Part shown: positions 50,658-60,400 of the stretch, piece after piece
Layout: each line of letters starts with the position of its first letter
How positions within the stretch are numbered: position 1 is the stretch's first letter
Source: Streptomyces tagetis
GTDB lineage: Bacteria > Actinomycetota > Actinomycetes > Streptomycetales > Streptomycetaceae
Reading direction: 5' to 3'
Assembly (NCBI RefSeq): GCF_018069565.1
Contig: NZ_JAGPNL010000004.1
Location: 372,001 to 436,000, forward strand
DNA length: 64,000 nt
Translations under genes and position numbers: made by a program
The notes under the pieces: model-generated
What the model was told of the DNA's origin: nothing
The model's input: the letters and a program-made list of their open reading frames with translations, nothing else
Database searches by the model: none

Positions 50658-51263
50658 TCACCGCGTCAGGTTCCGCGGCAGGGCGGTCCGCAGCAGCTCC
50701 GTCACACCGCCCTCGGGCGGCGCCGCGACGCAGGACAGGGCGAGCCGCGCCGTCAGTTCCGCCGCGCGGGCTAGGTCGACGGCCTCCGCGCGGGAGGCGC
50801 CGGGCCCGGACAGCGCGGCCACGGCCCGGTCGCGGACCAGGGCCACGAGGTCGCCGGGCGAGGGCAGCGGACCGTCGGCCCGCCGCTGCGCCGGCATCAG
50901 GGCGGAGGACGGCACGGGGCGCAGGGTCACGCAGGGCAGCCGGGCGTCCCAGCAGCCGGTGAGCAGCGCCCGCACCAGCGCGCTGCCCCGGGCCGCGGTC
51001 AGGGTCCACTGGGCGGTGGCGGTGAGCCTCTCGCGGGTGTCGCCGGCGCCGGACAGGGCGCGGTCGACGCCGGCCAGGTAGGCGTCCGCCTCCCGGCGCA
51101 CGAGAGCGCGGGCGATGCCGTCCTTGCTGCCGAACTCGTTGTACAGCGTCTGCCGGGACACGCCGGCCGACGCCGCCACCTCCACCATCCGCACGGCGGA
51201 CCAGGGGCGTCGGGTCAACGCCCCGGACGCGGCGTCGAGCAGGGACTCCCGGGCTCCGGGCAT
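50658..51263 (-). CDS. TetR-family transcriptional regulator
   Basis: A 201-residue DNA-binding regulator. The N-terminal TetR helix-turn-helix is MVEVAASAGVSRQTLYNEFGSKDGIARAL (about 25-53); the C-terminal part is a variable ligand-binding helix bundle. ATG at 51263 follows GGAGG at good spacing; 29 upstream codons are open but unlikely. It converges on the SMR gene and is divergent from hisN 143 bases away; either could be a target, and no obvious palindrome was found between them. Confidence 0.88.
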   Translation of the reverse strand: MPGARESLLDAASGALTRRPWSAVRMVEVAASAGVSRQTLYNEFGSKDGIARALVRREADAYLAGVDRALSGAGDTRERLTATAQWTLTAARGSALVRALLTGCWDARLPCVTLRPVPSSALMPAQRRADGPLPSPGDLVALVRDRAVAALSGPGASRAEAVDLARAAELTARLALSCVAAPPEGGVTELLRTALPRNLTR

Positions 51264-51406
51264 CAGCGCCTCCGACGGGCCGAGCGGCTGTGCGCCCAGG
51301 TTTGACGCGCCCGGGACCCCTGTCAAGGCTCCCCGCGGCCCCCGTGCCACGCCGCGTCGGCCGACCCTGGTGGCCCCGCCCCTCCTCCGGCCGATACCGT
51401 GACGGC

Positions 51407-52207
51407 ATGCCGGACTACCTCGACGATCTCCGTCTCGCCCATGTCCTCGCGGACGCCGCCGACGCCACGACGATGGAGCGCTTCAAGGCCCTCGATCTGA
51501 AGGTCGAGACCAAGCCGGACATGACGCCGGTCACCGAGGCCGACAAGGCCGCCGAGGAGCTGATCCGCGGCCACCTCCAGCGCGCCCGGCCGCGCGACGC
51601 CGTCCTCGGCGAGGAGTACGGCGTGGAGGGCACCGGCCCGCGCCGCTGGGTGATCGACCCGATCGACGGCACCAAGAACTACGTGCGCGGGGTGCCCGTC
51701 TGGGCCACCCTCATCTCCCTGATGGAGGCCGCCGAGGGCGGTTACCGGCCGGTCGTCGGTGTGGTCTCCGCCCCGGCGCTCGGCCGCCGCTGGTGGGCCG
51801 CGCTGGACCACGGCGCCTTCTCCGGGCGCAGCCTGACCTCGGCGTCCCGGCTGCACGTCTCCAGCGTGTCGCGGCTCTCCGACGCCTCGTTCGCGTACTC
51901 CTCGCTGAGCGGCTGGGAGGAGCGGGGGCAGTTGGAGGGCTTCCTCGACCTGTCCCGCTCGGTGTGGCGCACGCGCGCGTACGGCGACTTCTGGCCGTAC
52001 ATGATGGTCGCCGAGGGCTCGGTCGACCTGTGCGCCGAGCCCGAGTTGTCGCTGTGGGACATGGCCGCCAACGCGATCATCGTCACGGAGGCGGGCGGCG
52101 CCTTCACGGGCCTCGACGGCCGGCCCGGCCCGCACGGCGGCAACGCGGCGGCGTCGAACGGACTGCTCCACGACGAACTGCTGGGGTACGTCGGCCGACG
52201 CTCCTGA
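51407..52207 (+). CDS. hisN: histidinol-phosphate phosphatase HisN (inositol monophosphatase family)
   Basis: IMPase-fold phosphatase of 266 residues, identified with the Streptomyces HisN that dephosphorylates histidinol-phosphate in histidine synthesis. Metal motifs: TEADKAAEELI, GEEYGVEG, WVIDPIDGTKNYVRG and SLWDMAANAIIVTEAGG. IMP phosphatases of other specificity look alike, so the exact substrate rests on remembered synteny. ATG at 51407 has no ribosome site; TACCGT at 51396-51401 sits where a -10 for a leaderless mRNA would be (inference). Confidence 0.88.
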   Translation: MPDYLDDLRLAHVLADAADATTMERFKALDLKVETKPDMTPVTEADKAAEELIRGHLQRARPRDAVLGEEYGVEGTGPRRWVIDPIDGTKNYVRGVPVWATLISLMEAAEGGYRPVVGVVSAPALGRRWWAALDHGAFSGRSLTSASRLHVSSVSRLSDASFAYSSLSGWEERGQLEGFLDLSRSVWRTRAYGDFWPYMMVAEGSVDLCAEPELSLWDMAANAIIVTEAGGAFTGLDGRPGPHGGNAAASNGLLHDELLGYVGRRS

Positions 52208-52341
52208 GCGCCCCTTTCGTCCCCCTACGCGCCCCCTTGTTGGGCCCCTCTTTACCTGCCACTCTGGGGAACCCCCACTTGTGAACTCGTGAATCCCGGG
52301 TGTCCGCGGATTCTGATCTCCGGCAGGAGGTGGCTCACCCC

Positions 52342-52749
52342 ATGCTCGTCCGTGACGCCATGAGCAAGGTCGTCCTCACCATCGGTCCCGCCCACACCCT
52401 GCGCCAGGCCGCCACGCTGATGTCCTCGCGCCGGGTCGGCGCGGCGGTGGTGTACGACCCGGACGCCGGGGGCATCGGCATCCTCACCGAACGGGACATC
52501 CTCGACTCCGTCGGCCGGGGCCAGGACCCGGACGGCGAGCACGCGCACGCGCACACCACCACCGACGTCGTGTTCGCCACGCCGACCTGGACGGTGGAGG
52601 AGGCGGCGCGGGCGATGGCGCACGGCGGTTTCCGCCACCTGATCGTCCTGGACCGCGACGAGCCCGTCGGCGTGGTCTCGGTCCGCGACATCATCCGCTG
52701 CTGGGCGCCGGCCCGCGGGAACCGCGCCAGCCCGGCCGTCTCCGCCTGA
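52342..52749 (+). CDS. two-CBS-domain protein
   Basis: A 135-residue cytoplasmic protein made almost wholly of a CBS pair (about 5-60 and 72-128): RDAMSKVVLTIGPAHTLRQAATLM...GIGILTERDIL and TTDVVFATPTWTVEEAARAMA...GVVSVRDIIR. It likely binds an adenine nucleotide and acts as an energy sensor, but the partner is unknown. ATG at 52342 follows AGGAGG; an in-frame ATG 14 codons upstream is possible. A hairpin separates it from convergent katA. Confidence 0.85.
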   Translation: MLVRDAMSKVVLTIGPAHTLRQAATLMSSRRVGAAVVYDPDAGGIGILTERDILDSVGRGQDPDGEHAHAHTTTDVVFATPTWTVEEAARAMAHGGFRHLIVLDRDEPVGVVSVRDIIRCWAPARGNRASPAVSA

Positions 52750-52805
52750 CCCGGGCCCCGGTGCCCGGCGTACGTCCACGCGCGTACGGCGGTGGGAACG
52801 CGAAC

Positions 52806-52837
52806 GGGCCGGACCCCCGTTCCCGGGGGTCCGGCCC
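52806..52837. terminator. bidirectional hairpin between CBS gene and katA
   Basis: GGGCCGGACCCCCG (52806-52819) pairs perfectly with CGGGGGTCCGGCCC (52824-52837), loop TTCC, between two convergent genes. Confidence 0.87.
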
Positions 52838-52867
52838 GCCTTGGCGGCAAGCGGTCAGTGCCGGACG

Positions 52868-54319
52868 TCAGCCGCGCAGGGCCTGGACCGCGGCCTCCAG
52901 CCGCTTGCCGAAGTCGGCGTCGGCCTGGCGGAAGTTGCCGATGGCGCGCTCGGCGATGTCCTCGCGCGAGACGCCGGAGATGGCGCCGGCCAGGTTGGAG
53001 ACAAGGCGCTCCTTCTCGGCCTCCGACATCAGCCGGTACAGGTTGCCCGCCTGGACGAAGTCGTTGTCCTCGGCGTGCGAGGGGGCCACGTGGTCGCCGG
53101 TGACACCGGAGACCGCGACCGGCTCCCACAGCGGACGGTCGGTCTGGAAGGGACCGCCGAAGCTGTTCGGCTCGTAGTTCTTCGCGCCCTTGTGGCGGCC
53201 GTCGTACAGGTAGCCGTCACGGGAGTGGGTGCGCGCCTCGGTGGCGTGCGGACGGTTCACCGGCAGGTGGTCGGCGTTGACGCCGACGCGGTAGCGGTGG
53301 GCGTCGCCGTAGGCGAAGAGGCGGCCCTGGAGCATCTTGTCCGGGGACGGGCCGATACCGGGCACGAAGTGCGCCGGGGAGAAGATCGACTGCTCGACCT
53401 CGGCGAAGATGTTCTCCGGGTTGCGGTTGAGTTCGAGCTTGCCGAACTCGATGACCGGGTAGTCCGCGTGCGGCCACACCTTGGTGAGGTCGAACGGGTT
53501 GAAGCGGTAGGTCGCCGCGTCCGCGACGGGCATGATCTGCACGCCGACGGTCCAGCTCGGGAAGTCGCCGCGCTCGATGGCCTCGCGCAGGTCGCGCTGG
53601 TGGGAGTCGGGGTCCTCACCGGCGAGCTTGGCGGCCTCCTCCGCGGTGAGGCACTTGATGCCCTGGTCCGTCTTGAAGTGGTACTTGACCCAGAACGCCT
53701 CGCCCGCCTCGTTGCTCCACTGGTAGGTGTGCGAGCCGAAGCCGTCCATGTGGCGGTAGGACGCCGGGATGCCGCGGTCGCCGAAGAGCCAGGTCACCTG
53801 GTGGGTGGCCTCGGGCGACAGGCCCCAGAAGTCCCAGACGTTGTCCGCCTCCTGCGAGCCGGTGTACGGGTCGCGCTTCTGGGTGTGGATGAAGTCGGGG
53901 AACTTGATGGCGTCCTTGACGAAGAACACCGGGGTGTTGTTGCCGACGAGGTCGTAGTTGCCCTCTTCGGTGTAGAACTTCAGCGCGAAACCGCGCGGGT
54001 CGCGGACGGCGTCCGGCGCACCCAGGTTGCCCGCCACGGTGGAGAAGCGGAGGAAGGTCTCCGTCTCCTTGCCGACCTCGGAGAGGAACTTGGCCCGCGT
54101 GTACCGGGTGACGTCGGCGGTCACCGTGAAGGTGCCGTACGCGCCGGCGCCGCGGGCGTGCACCACGCGCTCCGGGATGCGCTCACGGTTGAAGTGCGCC
54201 AGTTTCTCCAGCAGGTGCTGGTCCTGGACGAGCACCGGGCCGCCGATACCGGCGGTCTCACTCTGCTGGTTGTCGGCTACCGGAGCTCCGGCCTCGGTCG
54301 TCAGCGGTCCCACAGTCAC
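52868..54319 (-). CDS. katA: monofunctional haem catalase
   Basis: Small-subunit (clade 3) catalase of 483 residues degrading hydrogen peroxide. Distal His54 is in RVVHARGAGAYG, the active-site Asn in LVGNNTPVFF, and the proximal haem Tyr in GRLFAYGDAHRYR. GTG at 54319 (VTVGPLTTEAG) follows AGGAGG, which decides it over the ATG 23 codons upstream. It is divergent from a Fur-family gene with a 7-1-7 inverted repeat between them, the arrangement of peroxide-regulated catalase in Streptomyces. Confidence 0.95.
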   Translation of the reverse strand: MTVGPLTTEAGAPVADNQQSETAGIGGPVLVQDQHLLEKLAHFNRERIPERVVHARGAGAYGTFTVTADVTRYTRAKFLSEVGKETETFLRFSTVAGNLGAPDAVRDPRGFALKFYTEEGNYDLVGNNTPVFFVKDAIKFPDFIHTQKRDPYTGSQEADNVWDFWGLSPEATHQVTWLFGDRGIPASYRHMDGFGSHTYQWSNEAGEAFWVKYHFKTDQGIKCLTAEEAAKLAGEDPDSHQRDLREAIERGDFPSWTVGVQIMPVADAATYRFNPFDLTKVWPHADYPVIEFGKLELNRNPENIFAEVEQSIFSPAHFVPGIGPSPDKMLQGRLFAYGDAHRYRVGVNADHLPVNRPHATEARTHSRDGYLYDGRHKGAKNYEPNSFGGPFQTDRPLWEPVAVSGVTGDHVAPSHAEDNDFVQAGNLYRLMSEAEKERLVSNLAGAISGVSREDIAERAIGNFRQADADFGKRLEAAVQALRG

Positions 54320-54380
54320 GTACGCCTCCTGCGCCAATCCACGAACCTGTCCCTTGGCTTCTGCCGATGCCAATCCTACA

Positions 54381-54395
54381 ATGGACAATGTCTAA
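54381..54395. promoter_or_regulatory. Fur/PerR-type 7-1-7 operator between katA and the Fur gene
   Basis: ATGGACAATGTCTAA is a 7-1-7 inverted repeat: the core GACA-A-TGTC is perfect and the outer bases match at one of three pairs per side relative to an ideal TTAGACA-A-TGTCTAA. It lies 62 bases before katA and 67 before the Fur gene, well placed for CatR to repress both. Confidence 0.7.
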
Positions 54396-54461
54396 GTCAA
54401 GCAACACTCCAAAGTCACACTGGTTCGGGACCTGGTCCCCCCTGCTGTTAGGCTGGTCTTC

Positions 54462-54878
54462 ATGAGTGACCTACTGGAACGGCTGCGCGGACGCGGATGG
54501 CGCATGACCGCGCAGCGGCGCGTCGTGGCCGAGGTCCTCGACGGCGAACACGTCCATCTGACGGCCGACGAGGTGCACGCGCGGGCTGTCGCCAAGCTGC
54601 CCGAGATCTCCCGGGCGACCGTGTACAACACGCTCGGTGAGCTGGTCTCGCTCGGCGAGGTACTGGAAGTGGCGACCGACAAACGCGCCAAGCGGTACGA
54701 CCCGAACGCACACCAGCCGCACCACCACCTGGTGTGCGCGCGGTGCGGCGCGATCCGGGACGTGCACCCCACCGGCAACCCGCTGGCCGACCTGCCCGAC
54801 TCGGAGCGCTTCGGCTTCACCGTGTCGGACGTCGAGGTGACCTACCGGGGCACCTGCCCGAACTGCGCCTCGGCCTGA
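54462..54878 (+). CDS. catR: Fur-family peroxide/metal regulator (CatR-like)
   Basis: A 138-residue Fur protein. Winged helix: RGWRMTAQRRVVAEVL and EISRATVYNTLGELV. Metal sites: HHHLVCARCGAIRDVH and a second CPNC near the C-terminus (structural zinc CxxC pairs). Next to a divergent catalase it is most likely the peroxide sensor CatR; Fur or Zur-like metal specificity cannot be excluded from sequence. A TAGGCT hexamer (54449-54454) stands seven bases before the ATG with no ribosome site, suggesting a leaderless mRNA. A 16-bp-stem terminator follows. Confidence 0.88.
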   Translation: MSDLLERLRGRGWRMTAQRRVVAEVLDGEHVHLTADEVHARAVAKLPEISRATVYNTLGELVSLGEVLEVATDKRAKRYDPNAHQPHHHLVCARCGAIRDVHPTGNPLADLPDSERFGFTVSDVEVTYRGTCPNCASA

Positions 54879-54889
54879 CCCGCCCGCAC

Positions 54890-54925
54890 CGGAGCCCCGG
54901 CACCCTTCGGGGTGCCGGGGCTCCG
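54890..54925 (+). terminator. terminator of the Fur-family gene
   Basis: CGGAGCCCCGGCACCC (54890-54905) pairs perfectly with GGGTGCCGGGGCTCCG (54910-54925), loop TTCG, 11 bases after the stop. A very stable UUCG tetraloop hairpin. Confidence 0.92.
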
Positions 54926-54975
54926 TGTCGTGCGTGCTCCGTGTCGTGCGTGCTCCGTGTCGTGCGTGCTCCGTG
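54921..54975. repeat. 16-bp tandem repeat
   Basis: CTCCGTGTCGTGCGTG is repeated exactly three times (54921-54936, 54937-54952, 54953-54968) with a partial fourth. The first copy starts within the 3' arm of the preceding terminator. Confidence 0.95.
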
Positions 54976-55008
54976 GAGACCGCGTGTCGCCCATGGCGCC
55001 GGAAACGC

Positions 55009-55046
55009 GCCGAGGGCCGGAACCCTGTCGGATTCCGGCCCTCGGC
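55009..55046. terminator. hairpin downstream of tRNA-fMet copy 1
   Basis: GCCGAGGGCCGGAA (55009-55022) pairs perfectly with TTCCGGCCCTCGGC (55033-55046), 7 bases beyond the tRNA 3' end; probably terminates the tRNA transcript. Confidence 0.85.
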
Positions 55047-55052
55047 CATCAG

Positions 55053-55126
55053 TAGCGGGGACAGGATTTGAACCTGCGACCTCTGGGTTATGAGCCCAGC
55101 GAGCTACCGAGCTGCTCCACCCCGCG
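55053..55126 (-). tRNA. initiator tRNA-fMet (CAT), copy 1
   Basis: A 74-base cloverleaf on the minus strand, starting CGCGGGGTGGAGCAG and with anticodon loop CTCATAA. Initiator traits are three G-C pairs in the anticodon stem (GGG...CCC) and an unpaired first acceptor position (C1 opposite U72). CCA is not encoded. Identical to the copy at 57314-57387. Confidence 0.97.
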
Positions 55127-55227
55127 GCGATGAACACAACGTTACGGCACGCCGTCACCGAGAAGCAAATCGCCTCTCCCGGCACAGCGGCCCCAGGCGC
55201 GGCGGTCTGCCGGACCGTGCGCCTGAC

Positions 55228-57084
55228 CTAAGCGGACAGCTCCTGGCGCAGGGCGTCCCGCAGCCGGGCCGCGCGCTCGCCGACCTCCCGCGGGCCCAGC
55301 GACGCCGCCAGGTCGGCCCACTGCTGGCCCTCGTCCAGCTCGCCGCGCCGGGCGGAGACCAGCGCGAGCCGCAGCGCGGCCCGCCCGTGTCCCGCCTCGG
55401 CCGCCCGGCGCCACCACACCACGGCCTCGGGCTCGCTGCCCTCGCGGGCCAGCAGCAGCCCCAGGTTGAAGGCGCCGTTGCGGGAGCCCGCCTCGGCCGC
55501 CTCCCGGTACCAGCGGGCCGCCTCCCTGACGTCCCCGCGCGCCGCGGCCAGCATCCCGACCCGCACCTGGGCCCGGCGGTGCCCCTGGGAGGCCGCCCGC
55601 TCGTACCACTCCTCGCACTCGGTCTTCTGGTGGGCCGGCTCGCCCAGCTCGTGCGCGGGCGCCGGCGGGCGGCGCGCGTCGAGCAGGGTGGCCAGCCGGT
55701 ACGCCGCCTCCGCGCTGCCGCCCCCCGCGGCGCAGCGCAGGAAGCGCTCGGCCCCCCGCTCGTCGCCCCGGCGCAGCCGGGCCATGCCCACCTGGAGCGC
55801 GGCCTCGGTGTGCCCGGCCGCGGCGGCCCGCTCGTACCAGCGCAGCGCCGCCGTGTCCTCGCGCCGCCCGGCGTGCAGGATGCCGAGGTTGAAGGCGGCG
55901 TCGACGCTGCCCGCCTCGGCGGCCCGGGAGAACCAGGGCTCGGCGCCGGTCTCGTCGCCACTGCGCAGCAGCAGGATGGCGAGCGCGTTGGCGGCCTCGC
56001 GGTGCCCGGCGTAGGCGGCCCGCCGGTACCACTGCTCGGCCTGGACGGTGCGGCCCTGCTCGGCGCAGAGCAGCCCGAGGTTGTACGCGCCGTTGTCGTC
56101 CCCCGCGTCCATCGCCGCCCGGTACCAGCGCTCGGCGGTCTGCGGCTCGCCGCGCTCGGCGTGCAGCGCGCCCAGCGCGTTGGCCGCGTTGCCGTCGCCC
56201 TCCTGGGCAGCGCGCAGCCACCACATGGCGGCGTTCTCGGTGTCCCCGGCGTCCCGCAGCAGGAAGCCCAGGGCGCAGGCGGCGCGCGGCTCGCCGTCCT
56301 TGGCGGAGATCAGGTACCAGCGGCCGGCCTCCTTCAGCTCGCCCCGCCGCTCCAGGATGGTGCCGAGGTGCAGCGCGGCCCGCCGGTGTCCGCGCGCGGC
56401 GGCCTGCCGGTACCACTGCTCGCAGCCGCCGTCCTCCTCGGTGTCCGGGGCGCGGCCGGCCCCGCCGATCAGGCAGGGGCCCGCGCCCCGGTCGCCGTCG
56501 CGTCCGGCCCGCCGGTCCAGCATCCGGGCGAGCCGGTACGCGGCCTCGCGGTGCCCGCGTTCGGCGGCGGCCCGCATCCAGCGTTCGGCGCCGGCCTTGT
56601 CGGCGCGGTGTTCCAGCAGGTCGGCGAGGGCGTAGGCGCCGAGCACGTGTCCCTGTTCGGCGGACTGGCGCAGCCAGTACTCGGCGGCGGGCTCGTCGCC
56701 GCGTTCGCGGAAGTGCCGCCCGAGGGCGTGGGCGGCGGCGGCGGAACCGGCGACGGCGGCGATGCGCCACCAGCCGGCGGCCTCCTCGGCGTACCCGCGC
56801 TGGTGCAGCAGGACGCCGAGGTTGTTGGCGGCGGCGCGGTCACCGGCGGCGGTGGCGGCGCGCAGGTGGGACTCGGCTCCGTCGAGATCGCCGCGGCGCA
56901 GCAGCAGGGCACCGAGGACGCTCATCGCCTCGACGTCGCCGGCCTCGGCGGCGATGCGCCGGCGCACTTCCTCGGCGGCCTCGTCGGCGGCTTCCTGTGC
57001 CTCGTCGCCGGTCTCCTCCCGACCGGACGGCTGCGCAAAACGGCCTGTCTCGAACAGAGTTGCCATGTCCCCCATAACGTCCAT
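55228..57084 (-). CDS. Sel1/TPR-repeat protein, unknown function
   Basis: A 618-residue solenoid protein with no signal peptide. After ~40 acidic residues it is a run of about 14 Sel1-like repeats of 34-38 residues with the pattern AxxLGxLLxxRGxxxxAExWYRxAAxxGHxxA (for example AANNLGVLLHQRGYAEEAAG). Two less regular linkers, near 200-225 and 480-500, interrupt the array. Such proteins are scaffolds for complexes; partners are unknown. ATG at 57084 or, three codons later, 57072 (MATLFETG) can start it. It is flanked on both sides by identical initiator tRNA genes, all on the minus strand. Confidence 0.85.
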   Translation of the reverse strand: MDVMGDMATLFETGRFAQPSGREETGDEAQEAADEAAEEVRRRIAAEAGDVEAMSVLGALLLRRGDLDGAESHLRAATAAGDRAAANNLGVLLHQRGYAEEAAGWWRIAAVAGSAAAAHALGRHFRERGDEPAAEYWLRQSAEQGHVLGAYALADLLEHRADKAGAERWMRAAAERGHREAAYRLARMLDRRAGRDGDRGAGPCLIGGAGRAPDTEEDGGCEQWYRQAAARGHRRAALHLGTILERRGELKEAGRWYLISAKDGEPRAACALGFLLRDAGDTENAAMWWLRAAQEGDGNAANALGALHAERGEPQTAERWYRAAMDAGDDNGAYNLGLLCAEQGRTVQAEQWYRRAAYAGHREAANALAILLLRSGDETGAEPWFSRAAEAGSVDAAFNLGILHAGRREDTAALRWYERAAAAGHTEAALQVGMARLRRGDERGAERFLRCAAGGGSAEAAYRLATLLDARRPPAPAHELGEPAHQKTECEEWYERAASQGHRRAQVRVGMLAAARGDVREAARWYREAAEAGSRNGAFNLGLLLAREGSEPEAVVWWRRAAEAGHGRAALRLALVSARRGELDEGQQWADLAASLGPREVGERAARLRDALRQELSA

Positions 57085-57249
57085 CGTCGCACCACCCGCA
57101 ACCCGGGTACACCTGGTATACCGAAGCCAGTGAGGTCACTTCAGCGTTTTGTCGACATGCCCACAGGGAGACAAGTCAAACACAGATCGCCCAACTCCCG
57201 TCGGCGGCGCGGCCGTCACTCGCCCGGATGTAGCCCTCCGCACACGAGA

Positions 57250-57283
57250 AAGGGCCCGGATTCCGTAAGGAATCCGGGCCCTT
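57250..57283. terminator. hairpin downstream of tRNA-fMet copy 2
   Basis: AAGGGCCCGGATTCC (57250-57264) pairs perfectly with GGAATCCGGGCCCTT (57269-57283), loop GTAA. Read on the minus strand it ends the tRNA transcript 30 bases after its 3' end. Confidence 0.85.
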
Positions 57284-57313
57284 CTCCTCATGAGCCGAGG
57301 CTCACGATGCGAG

Positions 57314-57387
57314 TAGCGGGGACAGGATTTGAACCTGCGACCTCTGGGTTATGAGCCCAGCGAGCTACCGAGCTGCTCCACCCCGCG
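57314..57387 (-). tRNA. initiator tRNA-fMet (CAT), copy 2
   Basis: Identical over all 74 bases to the copy at 55053-55126, with the same anticodon and C1/U72 mismatch. It lies 63 bases downstream of the stop of the UPF0182 gene and has its own terminator. Confidence 0.97.
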
Positions 57388-57450
57388 CCGTTGTGTTCAC
57401 AACCGTATCACGGCGCGGGGTGGGGCTATGACCTGCTCCGACGGGCGGGG

Positions 57451-60400
57451 TCAGCCGCCGGCCTTCTCCTCGTCTGCCGCCGACCCACCGTCCCCGGAGG
57501 TGTCGGAGGACGGTTTGCCGGAGGGGGACTTGTCGGAGGCGTTCTTGCCGTCGCCGGCCTTCTCGCCACTCTTGCCGTCGCTCTGGCCCTCACCGCCGCG
57601 GGCGGCCTCGGCCTGGGCCTCCTCGGCCTGCTTGAGCGCCTCCTCCAGGTCCTTCTGCGCCTCGCCGTAGGCGGCCCAGTCGCCCTTCTCCAGGGCCTTC
57701 TGGCCCGCGTCGAATGCCTTCTGGGCGTCGTTCAGCGCCTTCTGGACGGTCGGGTTCGACGGCGTCTCGGTGGTGTCCTCGTCGTCACCCGGCGGCTCGG
57801 AGACCGTGCCCTCCGCCCCGAAGATCTTGTTCAGGGCCGCGTCGAGGGTGTTCTCGAAGGCCGTGTTGCCTCCGTAGCTCACCAGGACCTTGCGCAGCAG
57901 CGGGTACTTGAGGCCGCCGCCTCGCACGTAGACCGGTTCGACGTACATGAGTCCGCCGTCGAGCGGGACGGTCAGCAGGTTTCCGTACTCGACCTCCGAG
58001 TCGCCGCCCCTGAGGAGACGGATGGACTCGGCGATGTCCTGTTCGGAGTTGAACTGGCTCTGCACCTGCTTGGGTCCGGGCACCGTGGTGCTCGTCGGCA
58101 GCTTCAGGATTCTGATCTTGCCGTAGTCGTCGGTGCCGGCCTCGGCGTCGACGGCCATGAACGCGCTGAGGTTGTCGCGCCCGTTGGGCGTGAACGTGGT
58201 CGTCAGCGAGAACGCCTGTTCCTTCTGGTCCGGCATCCTCATGCTGAGGTAGTACGGCGGCACCGCGTTGCCCGACTTGTTGGTCGGGTCGTCCGGCACC
58301 TGCCACACCTCACTGCCGCTGAGGAAGGTGGTGGCGTCCTTGACGTGGTAGCGGGTCAGCAGCTCGCGCTGGACCTTGAAGAGGTCCTGCGGGTAGCGCA
58401 GGTGCGCCATCAGGTCCGCGGAGATCTCGCTCTTGGCCTTCACCGAACCGGGGAACGCCTTCATCCACGTCTTGAGGACGGGGTCCTTGGTGTCCCACTC
58501 GTACAGCTTGACCTCGCCGGTGTAGGCGTCGACCGTCGCCTTCACCGAGTTGCGGATGTAGTTGACCTGGTTCTGCTGGGCGACCACCGCGCGCGAGTTG
58601 TTGTTCGCGGTCAGCGAGTCGGCCGTCGTGTCGCCGAGCGTCGTCCGGGACGCGTACGGGTAGCCGTTGGTCGTCGTGTAGGCGTCGACGATCCACTGGA
58701 TGCGGTTGTTCACCACGGCCGGGTAGGCGTCGCCGTCGATGGTCAGCCACGGGGCGACCGCCTCGACGCGCTCCTTCGGCGTGCGGTTGTAGAGGATCTT
58801 CGACCCGTCGCCGATGGCGCCGGAGTAGAGGATCTGCGGCTCGCTGAAGGCCAGCGCGTAGGCGGCCCGGTTGAGGGGGCTGGACAGGTCCACGCCGCCG
58901 TCGCCCTTGTAGCTGGTGGTCTTCTCACCGGCGTCGTCGGAGTAGTCGACCTCCTTCTGGGGGCCGCCGACGATCGAGTACGTGGTGGTCTTCTCGCCGT
59001 AGTAGATCCGCTGCTCGTACTTGCCGAGGTCGCCCACGGACGGCAGGTCGGACTCGGTGAAGACCGGACGGCCCTCGGAGTCGACCTCCGTGCCCTTGGC
59101 CGCGACCACGCCGAAGCCATGGGTGTAGCGGAAGTGGTTGTTGATCCAGTTCTTCTTCGGGATACCGGCCAGGTTCAGTTCCCGCAGGCCGATGACGGTG
59201 TCCTGGTCCTTGCCGTCCTTGCTGTAGCGGTCCACGTCCAGATTGGTCGGGAACGCGTAGTAGTTCCGCATCTGCTGGAGCTGCTGGAAGGTCGGCGAGA
59301 CGATGTTCGGGTCCATGATGCGGATGGACGCCGAGGTGTCGGCGTCGTCGCGCAGCTTGGTCTTGTCCTCGGTGTTGCTCCGGCCCGAGTACTCGGTGAC
59401 CTGGGTGCCCGCGATGCCGTAGGCGTCACGCGTCGCCTTGAGGTTCTTCTCGACGTACGGGGCTTCCTTGGCCTGCTCGTTCGGCTGGACCTGGAATTTC
59501 TGCACGAGGGCCGGGTACAGGCCGCCGATGAGGATCGCCGACAGCACCATCAGGCCGAAGCCGATGACGGGGAGCTGCCAGGTGCGCCGCCACAGGGTGG
59601 CGAAGAAGAGCAGCGCGCAGATGACGGCGATGCAGAACAGGATCGTCTTGGCGGGCAGGTAGGCGTTGGCGTCCACGTACCGCAGGCCGGTCCAGTTGTC
59701 GGTGGCCTTGAAGTCGCTCGACTTCACCGCCAGTCCGTACCGGTCGAGCCAGTAGGCGACGGCCTTGAGGGCGACGAAGACGCCGAGCAGCACCGAGAGG
59801 TGGCCGGTGGCCGCGGCGGTGGCCCGCGCGCCGGGGCTGGTGACCCGCAGTCCGCCGTAGAGGTAGTGGGTGAGGGCGGCGGCGATCAGGGAGAGGATCA
59901 CCGTGGCGAAGCCGAAGCCCAGCAGGAACCGGTACCACGGCAGGTCGAAGGCGTAGAAGGCGACGTCCAGCTTGAACTGGGGGTCCTTCTGCCCGAACGG
60001 CACCCCGTTGACCCACATCAGCCAGGTACGCCACTGGCCGGCCGCGGAGGCGCCGGCGATCAGGCCCACCAGGGCGGTGATGCCGAGCAGCAGCCACTTC
60101 TTGAACGGGGCGATGCCCATCCGGTAGCGGTCCAGGTTCTGCTGCTCCATCGACATCGCGCTCAGCGGCGGCCGGAGCCGGTGGGCCAGCCAGATGTTGA
60201 GGCTGACGGCGAGCGCCATGAGCAGCCCGAAGACGAAGAAGAGCCCGATCTTCGTCCAGAGGGTCGTCGTGAAGACCGACGAGTAGTGGACGGAGCGGTA
60301 CCAGAGCCAGTCCGTCCAGAACCCGGCGAACATGGTGAACGCCATGCCGAGCACGGCGAGGACACCAAGTGTCATCAGCAGGGTCCGGACACGCCGGGAC

